From assembly GCA_036399055.1 (NCBI GenBank), contig DASWNX010000030.1, positions 233,238 to 297,237 of the forward strand: a DNA stretch of 64,000 nt, given 5' to 3'. The notes below the pieces were generated by a model. That model worked only from the letters and a program-made list of their open reading frames with translations, did not search any database and was not told the origin of the DNA. Both the position numbers and the translations under genes were made by a program. This DNA is from Jatrophihabitans sp. (GTDB lineage: Bacteria; Actinomycetota; Actinomycetes; Mycobacteriales; Jatrophihabitantaceae). Positions 16,743 through 25,809 of this stretch are shown piece after piece (position 1 is the first letter of the stretch; each line of letters starts with the position of its first letter).

Positions 16743-18428
16743 TCACGGCGTCATCCAGGACAGCACCGGCGTCGCCTGCAGCCCCACGATCAGGCACATC
16801 CCTGACAGCAGCACCAGGCTCCAGCCGAACATCCGACGGAACAGGTCGCCTTCGCGCCCCACGAGCCCGACGGCGCCGGCGGAGATGGTCAGGTTCTGCA
16901 GCGAGATCATCTTGCCGACCACGCCGCCTGAGGCGTTCGCGGCCGCCAGCAGCGTCGGGTCGAGCCCGGTCTGCCCGGCAGCCGAGACCTGCAGCGCGCC
17001 GAACAGCGAGTTCGACGAGGTGTCCGAGCCGGTCAGGGCCACGCCGAGCCAGCCGAGGATCGGTGACAGCACCGCGAACAACCCGCCCGCGCCGGACATC
17101 CAATGGCCCAGGGTCGCGGCCTGGCCACTGGCGTTCATCACAAAGGACAGCGCCAGCAGGCCGGTCACCGTGAGAATCGCCCAGCGCAGCTGCAGCACGG
17201 CTCGGCCGTAGGCCCGCACGGCCTGCGCGGGGCTGACCCGCAGCACCGCCATCGTGATCAGCCCCGCCAGGAACAGCAGCGAGCCGGGCGCCAAGAGCAG
17301 GTTGAGCTTGTAGGTGGACAGCGACGACGGCTTGCCCGCCAGAGTCAGCAGGTGCAGGCCCGGCCAGCCGAACGTCGCGGTGGCCGAGTCCAGGGCCCGG
17401 GTGACGGGCCCCCATTGCGACAAGGTGAAGATCGCGACAATCGCCGCGTACGGCGCGTAGGCGCGCAGGACGTCGGCACGGCTGTCGGGAGCTGCCGCGT
17501 CGACCGCCGGGCCGCCGATCCCTAAGCCGTCGACCGCTGAGTCGCCGACGGAGCCGCCGACAGAGCCGCCGACAGAGCCGCCCCGGCCGACCAGGGCCGG
17601 CGCCGCGGCGTGCCTGATCGCCGGTCGCCGGCGCACCAGCAGCGTCACCACGCCCACGCTGACCAGGGCGGCGACGATGTCGGCCAGCGCGACCGCCAGG
17701 TAGTTGGAGGTGGCGAACTGCGCGAACCCGAAGGACAGCCCACAGGCCAGGGCCGGCCACCACTGCTCGCGCACGCCCCGGCGGCCGTCCACGATCAGGA
17801 CCACCAGCAGCGGGATCGCCACGGCGAGGATGGGCACCTGCCGCCCGGCCATCGCCCCGAGGTCGTCTGCCGGCAGGCCGGTCACCTTCGCCAGCGTGGT
17901 GATCGGCAGCCCGAGCGGGCCGAACGCGGCGGGCACGGTGTTGGCCACCAGGGCCGTGCTTGCCGCCAGCACCGGCCGGAACCCCACCGCGAGCAGCATG
18001 ACGCTGGTGATCGCGACCGGCGTGCCTTGCCCGGCGAGCGCCTCAAGCAGCGAGCCGAAGCAGAACGCGATGACGATCGCCTGGATCCGCCGGTCATCGC
18101 TGACCTGCGCGAACGATCGCCGCAGCACGTCGAAGTGGCCGGTGCCGACGGTCATCGTGTAGATCCAGATCGCGGTGGTGAACGTCCACGCGAGTGGGAA
18201 CAGACCGAAGGCGCCGCCCTGCGTGGCGGTCAGCAACGCCTGGTCGACCGGCATCTCATACGCCGCGATCGCCACCAGCAGGGCCACCGCGAGCCCGCCG
18301 GCGGCGGCCACCCAGGCCTTGGCACGCACGAGGCCGAGCAGCGTGAACAGCGCGAGGATCGGCAGGCTGGCCAGCAGCGCGCTCCAGCTCAGTGACCCGG
18401 CGACCGGGTCCAGCACCTGGCGGTACAT
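16743..18428 (-). CDS. lctP: L-lactate permease (LctP family)
   Basis: 561 residues with about 12-14 hydrophobic helices. Starts MYRQVLDPVAGSLSWSALLA, nearly identical in layout to the LctP/LldP/GlcA start. Family motifs: GAFGLFPLAWTFTTAIWIY, FGSLLEALAGQGTPVAITS, and SPILGWLGVALTGSDTSSN. A cytosolic loop near residues 280-310 contains the in-frame repeat GGSVGGSVGGSVGDS from short direct repeats at about 17520-17585. Import of lactate or glycolate fits the D-lactate dehydrogenase-like enzyme encoded divergently at 20109. Confidence 0.94.
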   Translation of the reverse strand: MYRQVLDPVAGSLSWSALLASLPILALFTLLGLVRAKAWVAAAGGLAVALLVAIAAYEMPVDQALLTATQGGAFGLFPLAWTFTTAIWIYTMTVGTGHFDVLRRSFAQVSDDRRIQAIVIAFCFGSLLEALAGQGTPVAITSVMLLAVGFRPVLAASTALVANTVPAAFGPLGLPITTLAKVTGLPADDLGAMAGRQVPILAVAIPLLVVLIVDGRRGVREQWWPALACGLSFGFAQFATSNYLAVALADIVAALVSVGVVTLLVRRRPAIRHAAAPALVGRGGSVGGSVGGSVGDSAVDGLGIGGPAVDAAAPDSRADVLRAYAPYAAIVAIFTLSQWGPVTRALDSATATFGWPGLHLLTLAGKPSSLSTYKLNLLLAPGSLLFLAGLITMAVLRVSPAQAVRAYGRAVLQLRWAILTVTGLLALSFVMNASGQAATLGHWMSGAGGLFAVLSPILGWLGVALTGSDTSSNSLFGALQVSAAGQTGLDPTLLAAANASGGVVGKMISLQNLTISAGAVGLVGREGDLFRRMFGWSLVLLSGMCLIVGLQATPVLSWMTP

Positions 18429-18625
18429 GCCTCACTCCGTTCTTCGGCGACGAGCCACCGCGGTGGCCTGTGGCGACCCCGGAAGTCTCCGTCGCCGGGC
18501 CGTCAGGGCCTTCTCGCCACATGCTCTGTCTCGGCTCGCCGGCAGGAGGCAGCCGCCGATGGCCCGAAGGGCTTGCAGAGCCGGCGCGCGCCCGCCCCAG
18601 TCGCGGGCGAACACCCTAACTTCTT

Positions 18626-18636
18626 CTTAAGCTAAG
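18626..18636. promoter_or_regulatory. Candidate operator palindrome
   Basis: CTTA-AGC-TAAG is a short perfect palindrome in the 269-bp gap between the divergent lctP and the gene at 18698. A related half (AAGCTTAGGC) lies at the LysR start near 16614. Suggestive of a regulator site; weak evidence. Confidence 0.25.
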
Positions 18637-18697
18637 GCCGACAATCATTCGTAGTGCTTACCTGGGCTGCACGCTTCGATTCGGCGAGAATGGCCTT

Positions 18698-20032
18698 ATG
18701 AGCGAGTACGAGTGGCAGTTGCATCCGCAGGCCGAGGCGCTGGTCGACAGGCTGGTCGCCGAGGCGATCGGCAAGAGCGCCGAGTTGGCCGCGTTCACCA
18801 GGCGACTGGCCGCCCAGACGGCCACCCGAGCGCAGGACTGGCTGGACTCGGTCACCGGGCCGGTGACGGTCGATGAGCTGGCCGCAGTCGGTTACCAGCC
18901 CACCGACCACGCCGGGCTGTGGCGCCACGCCGGGGCGCAGTTGCCCGCCGTTGTCCCGGCCGAGCACTACGAGCTGGCGCTGCGCGTCGATGACATCGCA
19001 GCCCTGGCCGCCAGTCACGCCCGCGAGACCGGCGCCAGCGCCGCGCAGCTCGAGGGGTCGCCGCTGGCCGGTTTTCGCCGGGTGGTGCTCGCCGAGCAGA
19101 ACGGGGTGGTGCTGGCCGGTGTGGAACGGCGCTCGTGGGCAGCCGGCAACAGGCCGCAGACCTTTCAGCCGAGCCAGGCCAGCGCCGCCAGCCAGGCCTG
19201 GCAGCTGCTCGCCGAGCGCCCCCGGACGCTGAGCGGCCCGGCCGGGGTACGCGCCCAGTTGCCGGCGGCCAGGGCGGCGGTCGAGCTGGTCGGGCTAGAC
19301 CTGGCGGCGTCCTACTTCCTGCAACAGGAGCGCGGCTACTGGCAGCGGCACAACACCGCCGGCGCCCTGCAGCACGCCCGCCAGGACCGGCTCGGCCTCG
19401 GCTGGGGCAACAACGACCACCACACCTTCCGTTCGTCCCGGGCGGCCTTCGCGCCGCTGATCGAGTTTCTGACCCTGCTCGGATTCGGCTCGCGCGAGCG
19501 GTTCTACGCCGGCGCGCAGGCCGGGTGGGGCGCCCAGGTGCTGGAGCACCCCGGTTGCGGCGGGGTGATCTTCGCCGACGTGGACCTGCTGGCCGGCGAG
19601 GTCGACCTCGACTTCTCGCAGGTCGAGCTCGCCGAGACCGGCCGGCACGGCACGGTGGGGATGTGGTGCGCGCTGCATGGTGAGTCGCTGCTGGCGGCGG
19701 GCATGCACCACCTGGAGGGCCAGTTCTCCTTCGATGAGCTGACCACGTCGCTGGCCGAGCTGGGCCAGCCCTCGATGCGGCCGTTCTCCGACTACCCCTA
19801 CCTGCGACAGGCGTTCACCGAGGCGGACTGGTGGCCGGTGCCGGCCGCGCGGCTGGACGCGCTGGTGACCGCCGGCCAGCTGGAACCGCGGCGGGCGGCC
19901 GAGATCGCCGAAAACGGCGCCGCCGGCTCGCATCTGGAGAACCTGGCACGACGGTCGGGCTTCAAGGGTTTCAACCAGGCCAACGTCTCGGCCACCATGG
20001 CCGCCACCGATCCGCGCGAGTACCGCCGGTGA
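18698..20032 (+). CDS. Conserved-looking protein of unknown function, possible VOC-like metal site
   Basis: 444 residues, ATG start. No signal peptide or membrane helix. I do not recognise the family. The central part contains GWGNNDHHTFRSSR (Asp240-His241-His242), followed by FAPLIEFLTLLGFGSRERFY and CGGVIFADVDL, and later GTVGMWCALHGESLLAAGMHH. The spacing recalls vicinal-oxygen-chelate (VOC) metalloenzymes, where His and Glu residues on beta strands bind a metal, but the match is loose. The C-terminal ~110 residues look helical. It sits between the lactate permease and the FAD/Fe-S lactate dehydrogenase-like gene, and could act in the same 2-hydroxy/2-oxo acid pathway (inference). Confidence 0.7.
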   Translation: MSEYEWQLHPQAEALVDRLVAEAIGKSAELAAFTRRLAAQTATRAQDWLDSVTGPVTVDELAAVGYQPTDHAGLWRHAGAQLPAVVPAEHYELALRVDDIAALAASHARETGASAAQLEGSPLAGFRRVVLAEQNGVVLAGVERRSWAAGNRPQTFQPSQASAASQAWQLLAERPRTLSGPAGVRAQLPAARAAVELVGLDLAASYFLQQERGYWQRHNTAGALQHARQDRLGLGWGNNDHHTFRSSRAAFAPLIEFLTLLGFGSRERFYAGAQAGWGAQVLEHPGCGGVIFADVDLLAGEVDLDFSQVELAETGRHGTVGMWCALHGESLLAAGMHHLEGQFSFDELTTSLAELGQPSMRPFSDYPYLRQAFTEADWWPVPAARLDALVTAGQLEPRRAAEIAENGAAGSHLENLARRSGFKGFNQANVSATMAATDPREYRR

Positions 20033-20108
20033 GCGAGGCCGCCCCGCTTTCGGCGCCGGTGGCCCCGCCAGGCGCCAACCTGCCCGGCGGTAAGACAAGA
20101 TTGACGGC

Positions 20109-22958
20109 GTGAACCCCGAGACGCTGGCAGCCGAGCTACGCCGAGCCGGTGTCGGCGAGGTCGACGCCGGTAGCCGTCGGCGCGCGGAGTACTCCACCGA
20201 CGCCTCCAACTACCGGGTGGTTCCCCAGGTGGTGGTGTTTCCCAGGCACGCCGACGAGGTGGCGCTGGCGCTGCAGGTGGCCGGGCGCACCGGCACGCCG
20301 CTGACTGCTCGCGGCGGTGGCACCTCCTGCGCCGGCAACGCCGTCGGGGCGGGCATGGTGCTGGACTTCTCCAGGCACCTCAACCGGCTGATCTCCCTGG
20401 ACCCCGAGGCCCGCACCGCCACCGTGGAACCCGGCCTGATCCTGTCCGAGCTGCAGCGGGCCGCGGCCACGCACCGGCTGCGCTTCGGCCCCGACCCCTC
20501 CACCCAGGCCCGCTGCACGATCGGGGGGATGATCGCCAACAACGCCTGCGGGCCGCGCGCGCTGGCCTACGGCCGCACCGCCGACAACGTCGAATCGCTG
20601 TCGCTGCTGCTGGCCGACGGGCGCAGCCTGCGGACCGGCTCGCTGGCCGCGATGGCCGACCCGCTCGGCGCCCGGCTGGCGGCCCTGGTCCAGGCGAACC
20701 TGGGCGTCATCCGCACCGAGTTCGGCCGGTTCGGGCGCCAGATCTCGGGTTACTCCATGGAGCACCTGCTGCCTGAAAACGGCGGCAGCCTGGCCCGGTT
20801 CCTGGCCGGCACCGAGGGCACCCTGGCGATCAGCACGTCGGCGACCGTCAGCCTGGTCGAGCTGGCCCCGGCCACCGCGCTGGCCGTGCTGGCCTATCCC
20901 GACATGGCGGCCGCCGCCGACGCGGTGCCGACGGTGCTGCCGCATCGGCCATTGGCGCTGGAAGGCATGGACGCCCGGCTGGTCGAGGTGCTGCGCAGCC
21001 GGCGAGGCCCGGGCGCGGTCCCGCCGCTGCCCGAGGGCGGTGGCTGGCTGTTCGTCGAGACCGGCGGCCAGAGCCTGGCTGAGGCGGTCGCCGCGGCCGA
21101 GCAGGTCGTGCGGGCCGCGGACCCGGCGGCGTCGGCGGTGGTGACCGGCGAGCACGCCCGCCGGCTCTGGCGCATCCGTGAGGACGGCGCCGGATTGGGC
21201 GGGCGGACCCCGGACAACGCGCCGGCCTGGCCGGGCTGGGAGGACGCGGCGGTGCCGCCGGAACGCCTCGGCGCCTACCTGCGAGAGTTCTTCGCCCTGC
21301 TGGAGCGGCACCGGATCGACGGCTTGGCCTACGGCCACTTCGGCGACGGCTGCGTGCACGTCCGGCTGGACTTCCCGCTGGCCGACCGGCCGCCCGCGTT
21401 CCGGCAGTTCCTGCTGGAGGCGGCCACCCTGGTGGCTGCGCACGGCGGCTCGATGTCGGGGGAGCACGGTGACGGCCGGGCCCGCGGCGAGCTGTTGCCG
21501 GCGATGTACTCCGCCGAGGCGATCGGGCTGTTCGCCTCGGTCAAGGCGATCTTCGACCCGGCCAACGTCCTCAACCCGGGCGTGATCGTGGACCCGGCGC
21601 CGGTCGAGGCGGACCTGCGGCTGCCGCTGGCCCGCGCGCTGACCGGCTCGGGCGGCCGGGCGCTCGGGTTCAGCTACCCGCACGACGGGGGCTCGTTCAG
21701 CACAGCGGTGCACCGCTGCGTCGGGGTCGGCAAGTGCCGTGCCGACCTGACCGGCGCCGGCGGCGTGATGTGCCCGTCCTACCTGGCGACGCTGGATGAG
21801 ACCCACTCGACCCGGGGGCGGGCCCGGGTGCTGCAGGAGCTGGCCAACGGCGAGCTGCTCACCGAAGGCTGGCAGTCGCCTGAGCTGCTGCAGGCGCTGG
21901 ATCTGTGCCTGGCGTGCAAGGGCTGCAGCTCGGACTGCCCGGCCGGGGTGGACATGGCCACCTACAAGGCCGAGCTGCTGTTTCAGCGCTACCGCCGCCG
22001 GCTCCGGCCGGCCGCGCACTACCTGCTGGGACAGCTGCCGCGCTGGAGCCGGCTGGCCACCCGTGCCCCGAGGCTGGCCAACGCCGCGCTGCGACCCCGA
22101 GCGCTGGCGGCGCTGGCCAAGCGGGTCGGCGGCATCGACCAGCGCCGGCCACTGCCGGCCTTCGCACCGCGGTCGTTTCGCGACTGGTTCGCCGAGCATC
22201 CGGTGGCGCCGGGTGATCCGGTGCTGCTCTTCGTCGACACCTTCACCAACGCGTTCTCACCAGAGGTCGGCCAAGCCGCTGTCGAGGTGCTGGAGGCCGC
22301 CGGCTGTTCGGTGCGGATCGCGGACTCTCAGGTCTGCTGCGGCCTCACCTGGATCTCGACCGGCCAGCTCGACGGGGCGCGCAAGCAGCTGCGCCGGACC
22401 TTCGACGCGCTGGCGCCCGCTCTGGCGCAGGGCATGCCGGTGGTGGGCCTGGAGCCCTCCTGCACCGCGGTGCTGCGGGCGGATGCCCTCGAGCTGTTGC
22501 CCGACGATGACCGGGCCCGGCAAGTGCGGGCCCAGACCCGGACGCTGGCTGAGTTGCTCACCGAGCGCGGCTGGCGCCCGCCGTCGCTGGCGGGTGTCGA
22601 GGCCGTCGTGCAGCCGCACTGCCATCAGCACGCCGTGCTGGGCTTCGGCGCCGACTCCGCGTTGTTGACCGGGGCCGGCGCCCAGCTGCAGACGGTCGGC
22701 GGCTGCTGTGGCCTGGCCGGTAACTTCGGCGTCGAGCGCGGCCATTACGAGGTGTCGGTGGCGGTCGCTGAGCAGGCGCTGTTGCCCGCGGTGCGCGGCG
22801 CCGGGCCCGATACCGTGGTGCTGGCCGACGGGTTCTCCTGCCGCACCCAGCTCGACCAGCTCAGCCAGCGCAGCGGCCTGCACCTGGCGCAGCTGCTGGC
22901 CCGCGAGTTGCCCGACAGCCCGCGCACCGACAGCCCGCACACCGAGCCCGTCCCCTGA
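20109..22958 (+). CDS. FAD-linked/Fe-S oxidoreductase, D-lactate (2-hydroxyacid) dehydrogenase-like
   Basis: 949 residues, GTG start. Residues 1-500 form a GlcD-type FAD_binding_4 domain with ARGGGTSCAGNAVGAGMVLD and PDPSTQARCTIGGMIANNAC, and a C-terminal SGEHGDGRARGELLPAMYS motif. Residues 530-640 hold a ferredoxin-like two-cluster domain (CVGVGKCRADLTG then CLACKGCSSDCPAG). The last third carries two CCG (heterodisulfide reductase-like) domains, with CCGLTW and GGCCGLAGNFG. This GlcD + GlpC-like fusion is the layout of D-lactate/D-2-hydroxyglutarate dehydrogenases feeding quinone. The C-terminal TDSP repeats come from a DNA repeat that also creates the stop codon. Confidence 0.9.
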   Translation: MNPETLAAELRRAGVGEVDAGSRRRAEYSTDASNYRVVPQVVVFPRHADEVALALQVAGRTGTPLTARGGGTSCAGNAVGAGMVLDFSRHLNRLISLDPEARTATVEPGLILSELQRAAATHRLRFGPDPSTQARCTIGGMIANNACGPRALAYGRTADNVESLSLLLADGRSLRTGSLAAMADPLGARLAALVQANLGVIRTEFGRFGRQISGYSMEHLLPENGGSLARFLAGTEGTLAISTSATVSLVELAPATALAVLAYPDMAAAADAVPTVLPHRPLALEGMDARLVEVLRSRRGPGAVPPLPEGGGWLFVETGGQSLAEAVAAAEQVVRAADPAASAVVTGEHARRLWRIREDGAGLGGRTPDNAPAWPGWEDAAVPPERLGAYLREFFALLERHRIDGLAYGHFGDGCVHVRLDFPLADRPPAFRQFLLEAATLVAAHGGSMSGEHGDGRARGELLPAMYSAEAIGLFASVKAIFDPANVLNPGVIVDPAPVEADLRLPLARALTGSGGRALGFSYPHDGGSFSTAVHRCVGVGKCRADLTGAGGVMCPSYLATLDETHSTRGRARVLQELANGELLTEGWQSPELLQALDLCLACKGCSSDCPAGVDMATYKAELLFQRYRRRLRPAAHYLLGQLPRWSRLATRAPRLANAALRPRALAALAKRVGGIDQRRPLPAFAPRSFRDWFAEHPVAPGDPVLLFVDTFTNAFSPEVGQAAVEVLEAAGCSVRIADSQVCCGLTWISTGQLDGARKQLRRTFDALAPALAQGMPVVGLEPSCTAVLRADALELLPDDDRARQVRAQTRTLAELLTERGWRPPSLAGVEAVVQPHCHQHAVLGFGADSALLTGAGAQLQTVGGCCGLAGNFGVERGHYEVSVAVAEQALLPAVRGAGPDTVVLADGFSCRTQLDQLSQRSGLHLAQLLARELPDSPRTDSPHTEPVP

Positions 22959-23014
22959 CAGCCCGCACACCGACAGCCCGCACACCGACAGCCCGCACAC
23001 CGAGCCCGTCCCCT
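22914..23014. repeat. 15-bp tandem repeats spanning a stop codon
   Basis: Five copies of GACAGCCCGCACACC (the first with one change) start at 22914, 22929, 22957, 22972 and 22987. The 13-mer GAGCCCGTCCCCT follows the second and fifth copies (22944 and 23002). The TGA stop of the oxidoreductase (22956-22958) is formed exactly at a junction between CCCCT and GACA. Confidence 0.93.
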
Positions 23015-23066
23015 GACAGCCCCGCGAGAACCCGCCCTGACAGCCGACCCCCGATAGGACACAGCG

Positions 23067-24161
23067 ATGACGAGTGGTTTCGTCCCACCGCCCTACCCCT
23101 ATGAGCGCCTCGGCGAGATCAAGGCGATCGCCGACCGGCTCGAGGGCGGCCAGATCGACCTGTCCGTCGGCACCCCGTGCGACTCGCCGCCGCCGGAGGT
23201 GATCGCCGCGCTGGCCGCGCCCGGCCGCGCCGAGGGCTACCCGCCCTCGATCGGCACCGCGGCGCTGCGCAGTGCCGCCGCAGACTGGATCTCACGCCGG
23301 CTGGGGGCGACGGTGGACCCTGACGCCGAGGTGGCGGCCTGTGTGGGGACCAAGGAGTTCGTCGCCTCGGCGCCGCAGTTCCTCAAGCTGCGCACGCCGG
23401 ACAAGGACACCGTGCTGTATCCGGCGATCAGCTACCCGACCTATGAGATGGGCGCCATCCTGTCCGGCGTGCGGGCGGTGCCCTACCAGCACCTGGGTGA
23501 GATCGCCGACGCCGACGCCGCCCGGGCGCTGTGCCTGTGGGTGAACTCGCCCAACAACCCGACCGGTGAGCTGTCGGACCTGGCCGAGGTCGCCGGCTGG
23601 GGGCGCGACCGGGAAGTCCCGGTCCTGTCGGATGAGTGCTACGCCGAGTTCAGCTACAGCCAGCCGCCCAGCACGATCCTCACCAGCGGAACCGCCGGGG
23701 TGCTGGCGTTGCACTCGCTGTCCAAGCGGGACAACTTCGCCGGCGCCCGGATCGGCTTCTACGCCGGTGACCCCGAGCTGGTGCACTACCTGCGCGAGGC
23801 GCGCAAGCACGCCGGCCTGATGGCGCCAGGTCCGGTGCAGCACGCCGCCACGGTCGCCCTGGCCGACGACGAGCACGTCGAGGCGCAGCGCCAGCGGTAC
23901 TGGCGGCGGATGACGCGTCTGTGCCAGGTGCTGGCCGCCCTCGGGCTACCGGCCAAGATGCCGGACGGCGGGTTCTACCTCTGGCTGGAGGCGCCGGACG
24001 GAGACGCCTGGGCGGCGACCAGGATGCTGGCCGAGCGGGCCGGCATCGTCGCCTCGCCGGGGGAGTTCTACGGATCGGCGTCCACCGGCTACCTCAGGCT
24101 GGCCGCGGTGGCGCCGGATGACCGGATCGAGCTTGCGGCCCGCCGGGTCGGGCTGGCCTGA
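23067..24161 (+). CDS. dapC: Succinyldiaminopimelate transaminase
   Basis: 364-residue class I/II PLP aminotransferase of the actinobacterial DapC type. Starts FVPPPYPYERLGEIKAIA, then IDLSVGTPCDSPPPEVI. Asn in VNSPNNPTGE, Asp in PVLSDECYAEFS, PLP lysine in ALHSLSKRDNFAGARIGFYA and Arg near the C-terminus. Converts N-succinyl-2-amino-6-ketopimelate to succinyl-DAP, between DapD and DapE. In relatives it lies next to fdxA; here it is about 22 kb away. A clear hairpin follows. Confidence 0.9.
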   Translation: MTSGFVPPPYPYERLGEIKAIADRLEGGQIDLSVGTPCDSPPPEVIAALAAPGRAEGYPPSIGTAALRSAAADWISRRLGATVDPDAEVAACVGTKEFVASAPQFLKLRTPDKDTVLYPAISYPTYEMGAILSGVRAVPYQHLGEIADADAARALCLWVNSPNNPTGELSDLAEVAGWGRDREVPVLSDECYAEFSYSQPPSTILTSGTAGVLALHSLSKRDNFAGARIGFYAGDPELVHYLREARKHAGLMAPGPVQHAATVALADDEHVEAQRQRYWRRMTRLCQVLAALGLPAKMPDGGFYLWLEAPDGDAWAATRMLAERAGIVASPGEFYGSASTGYLRLAAVAPDDRIELAARRVGLA

Positions 24162-24180
24162 CAGCGTGGCCTGTCCAGAC

Positions 24181-24220
24181 CGGTATGCCCCTGAGCTGGT
24201 ACAGCTCAAGGGGCATACCG
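24181..24220. terminator. Bidirectional hairpin terminator
   Basis: A near-perfect inverted repeat: CGGTATGCCCCTGAGCT at 24181-24197 pairs with AGCTCAAGGGGCATACCG at 24203-24220, one bulged base, 5-nt loop. It lies between the convergent dapC and aldehyde dehydrogenase genes and can serve both. Confidence 0.82.
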
Positions 24221-24268
24221 GCCCTCGACAGCAACCGGGCGGTGACCAGCCGGCCCGGCTGCGCGGAC

Positions 24269-25807
24269 TCAGCCGAATTGGACGCCTTGTGCCAGCGGCA
24301 ATTCGGTTGAGTAGTTGATGGTGTTGGTGGCGCGGCGCATGTAAGCCTTCCAGGAGTCCGAGCCGGACTCCCGACCGCCCCCGGTCTCCTTCTCGCCCCC
24401 GAACGCGCCGCCGATCTCGGCGCCGGACGGGCCGATGTTGACATTGGCGATGCCGCAGTCAGAACCGGCCGCGGCGAGGAAGAGCTCGGCCTCGCGGACG
24501 TCGAGGGTGAACACCGAGGAGGACAGCCCCTGAGCGACGTCGTTCTGCATCGCGATCGCCTCGTCGAAGCTGTCGTAGCTGAGCACGTACAGCAGCGGTG
24601 CGAACGTCTCGTGCTTCACGATGTCGCTCTGCCGGGGCATTCTCATGATCGCAGGTCGCACGTAGAAGGACTGCTGGGCCTGCTCACCCTCGCCCAGGCT
24701 CACCCGCTCACCGCCGACGAGCAGCTCGCCGCCGTCGGCCTGCGCCGCGGCGATGGCCTTGTCAAAGCCCTCGTAGGCCGCGCCGTCGATCAGCGGGCCC
24801 ACCAGGGTGGCGTCCTCCAGCGGCGAGCCGATCGGCAGGGTGGCGTAGGCCTTCTTGAGGGCCTCCACCAGCTGATCGGCGATCGAGGAGTGCGCGATCA
24901 CCCGGCGCAGGCTGGTGCAGCGCTGCCCGGCGGTGCCCGCGGCCGAGAACACGATGGCCCGGACGGCCATGTCGAGGTCGGCGCTGGGGGCCACGATGGC
25001 GGCGTTGTTGCCACCGAGTTCGAGCAGCAGCCGGCCGAAGCGGCTGGCCACCCGGGGCGCGACGGCCCGGCCCATCCGGGTCGAGCCTGTCACTGAGACC
25101 AGCGCCACCCGAGAGTCGTCCACCAGCGCCTGGCCGATGTCCGGACCGCCCAGGAGCAGCTGGCACAGAGCCTGCGGAGCGCCGACCCGGCGGGCGGCTT
25201 CGGTGGCCAGAGCGAGGCAGGCCAGCGCGGTGAGCGGGGTCTTTTCCGACGGCTTCCAGACCACCGGGTCGCCGCAGACCAGCGCCAGGGCCGAGTTCCA
25301 CGACCACACCGCGACCGGGAAGTTGAACGCCGAGACGACGCCGACCACGCCGAGCGGGTGCCACTGCTCCATCATCCGGTGGCCCGGGCGCTCGGTGGCG
25401 ATGGTGTTGCCGAACAGCTGCCTGGACAACCCGAGGGCCAGGTCACAGATGTCGATCATCTCCTGGACCTCGCCGAGGCCTTCGGAGACGATCTTGCCGG
25501 CTTCGATGGACACCAGCGCGCCGAGGTCCTGCTTGTGCTCGCGCAGCAGCTCGCCCAGCTCGCGGACCAGCCGGCCGCGGACCGGCGCCGGCGTCACCCG
25601 CCACTGCTCGAAGGCCTGCTGGGCCTGGCCGACGATGCCGTCGACCTCGTCGACGCTGTGCGAGCGCAGCCGGCCCAGCTCGCCACCGGTGATCGGCGAG
25701 CGGCAGCTGAGATCGCCGTCGGCGGTGAAGGGATCGCCGACGCCCAGCCGGGACAGGATGCCGGCGGTGCGCTGGACCAGGTCGTCGTGGGAGATCATGG
25801 CAGTCAT
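24269..25807 (-). CDS. amaB: Aldehyde dehydrogenase, probable L-aminoadipate-semialdehyde dehydrogenase
   Basis: 512 residues. NAD-dependent ALDH with catalytic Glu in LLELGGNNAAIV and catalytic Cys in GTAGQRCTSLRRV; the C-terminal GAFGGEKETGGGRESGSDSW is typical of the ALDH7 (antiquitin/AmaB) group, which oxidises 2-aminoadipate 6-semialdehyde (piperideine-6-carboxylate). The ATG at 25807 is preceded on its strand by GGAAAGG, 7 bases upstream. Only 2 bp separate it from the upstream dehydrogenase gene, which would make its substrate from lysine, so the two form a lysine degradation operon. Confidence 0.87.
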   Translation of the reverse strand: MTAMISHDDLVQRTAGILSRLGVGDPFTADGDLSCRSPITGGELGRLRSHSVDEVDGIVGQAQQAFEQWRVTPAPVRGRLVRELGELLREHKQDLGALVSIEAGKIVSEGLGEVQEMIDICDLALGLSRQLFGNTIATERPGHRMMEQWHPLGVVGVVSAFNFPVAVWSWNSALALVCGDPVVWKPSEKTPLTALACLALATEAARRVGAPQALCQLLLGGPDIGQALVDDSRVALVSVTGSTRMGRAVAPRVASRFGRLLLELGGNNAAIVAPSADLDMAVRAIVFSAAGTAGQRCTSLRRVIAHSSIADQLVEALKKAYATLPIGSPLEDATLVGPLIDGAAYEGFDKAIAAAQADGGELLVGGERVSLGEGEQAQQSFYVRPAIMRMPRQSDIVKHETFAPLLYVLSYDSFDEAIAMQNDVAQGLSSSVFTLDVREAELFLAAAGSDCGIANVNIGPSGAEIGGAFGGEKETGGGRESGSDSWKAYMRRATNTINYSTELPLAQGVQFG

Positions 25808-25809
25808 TG

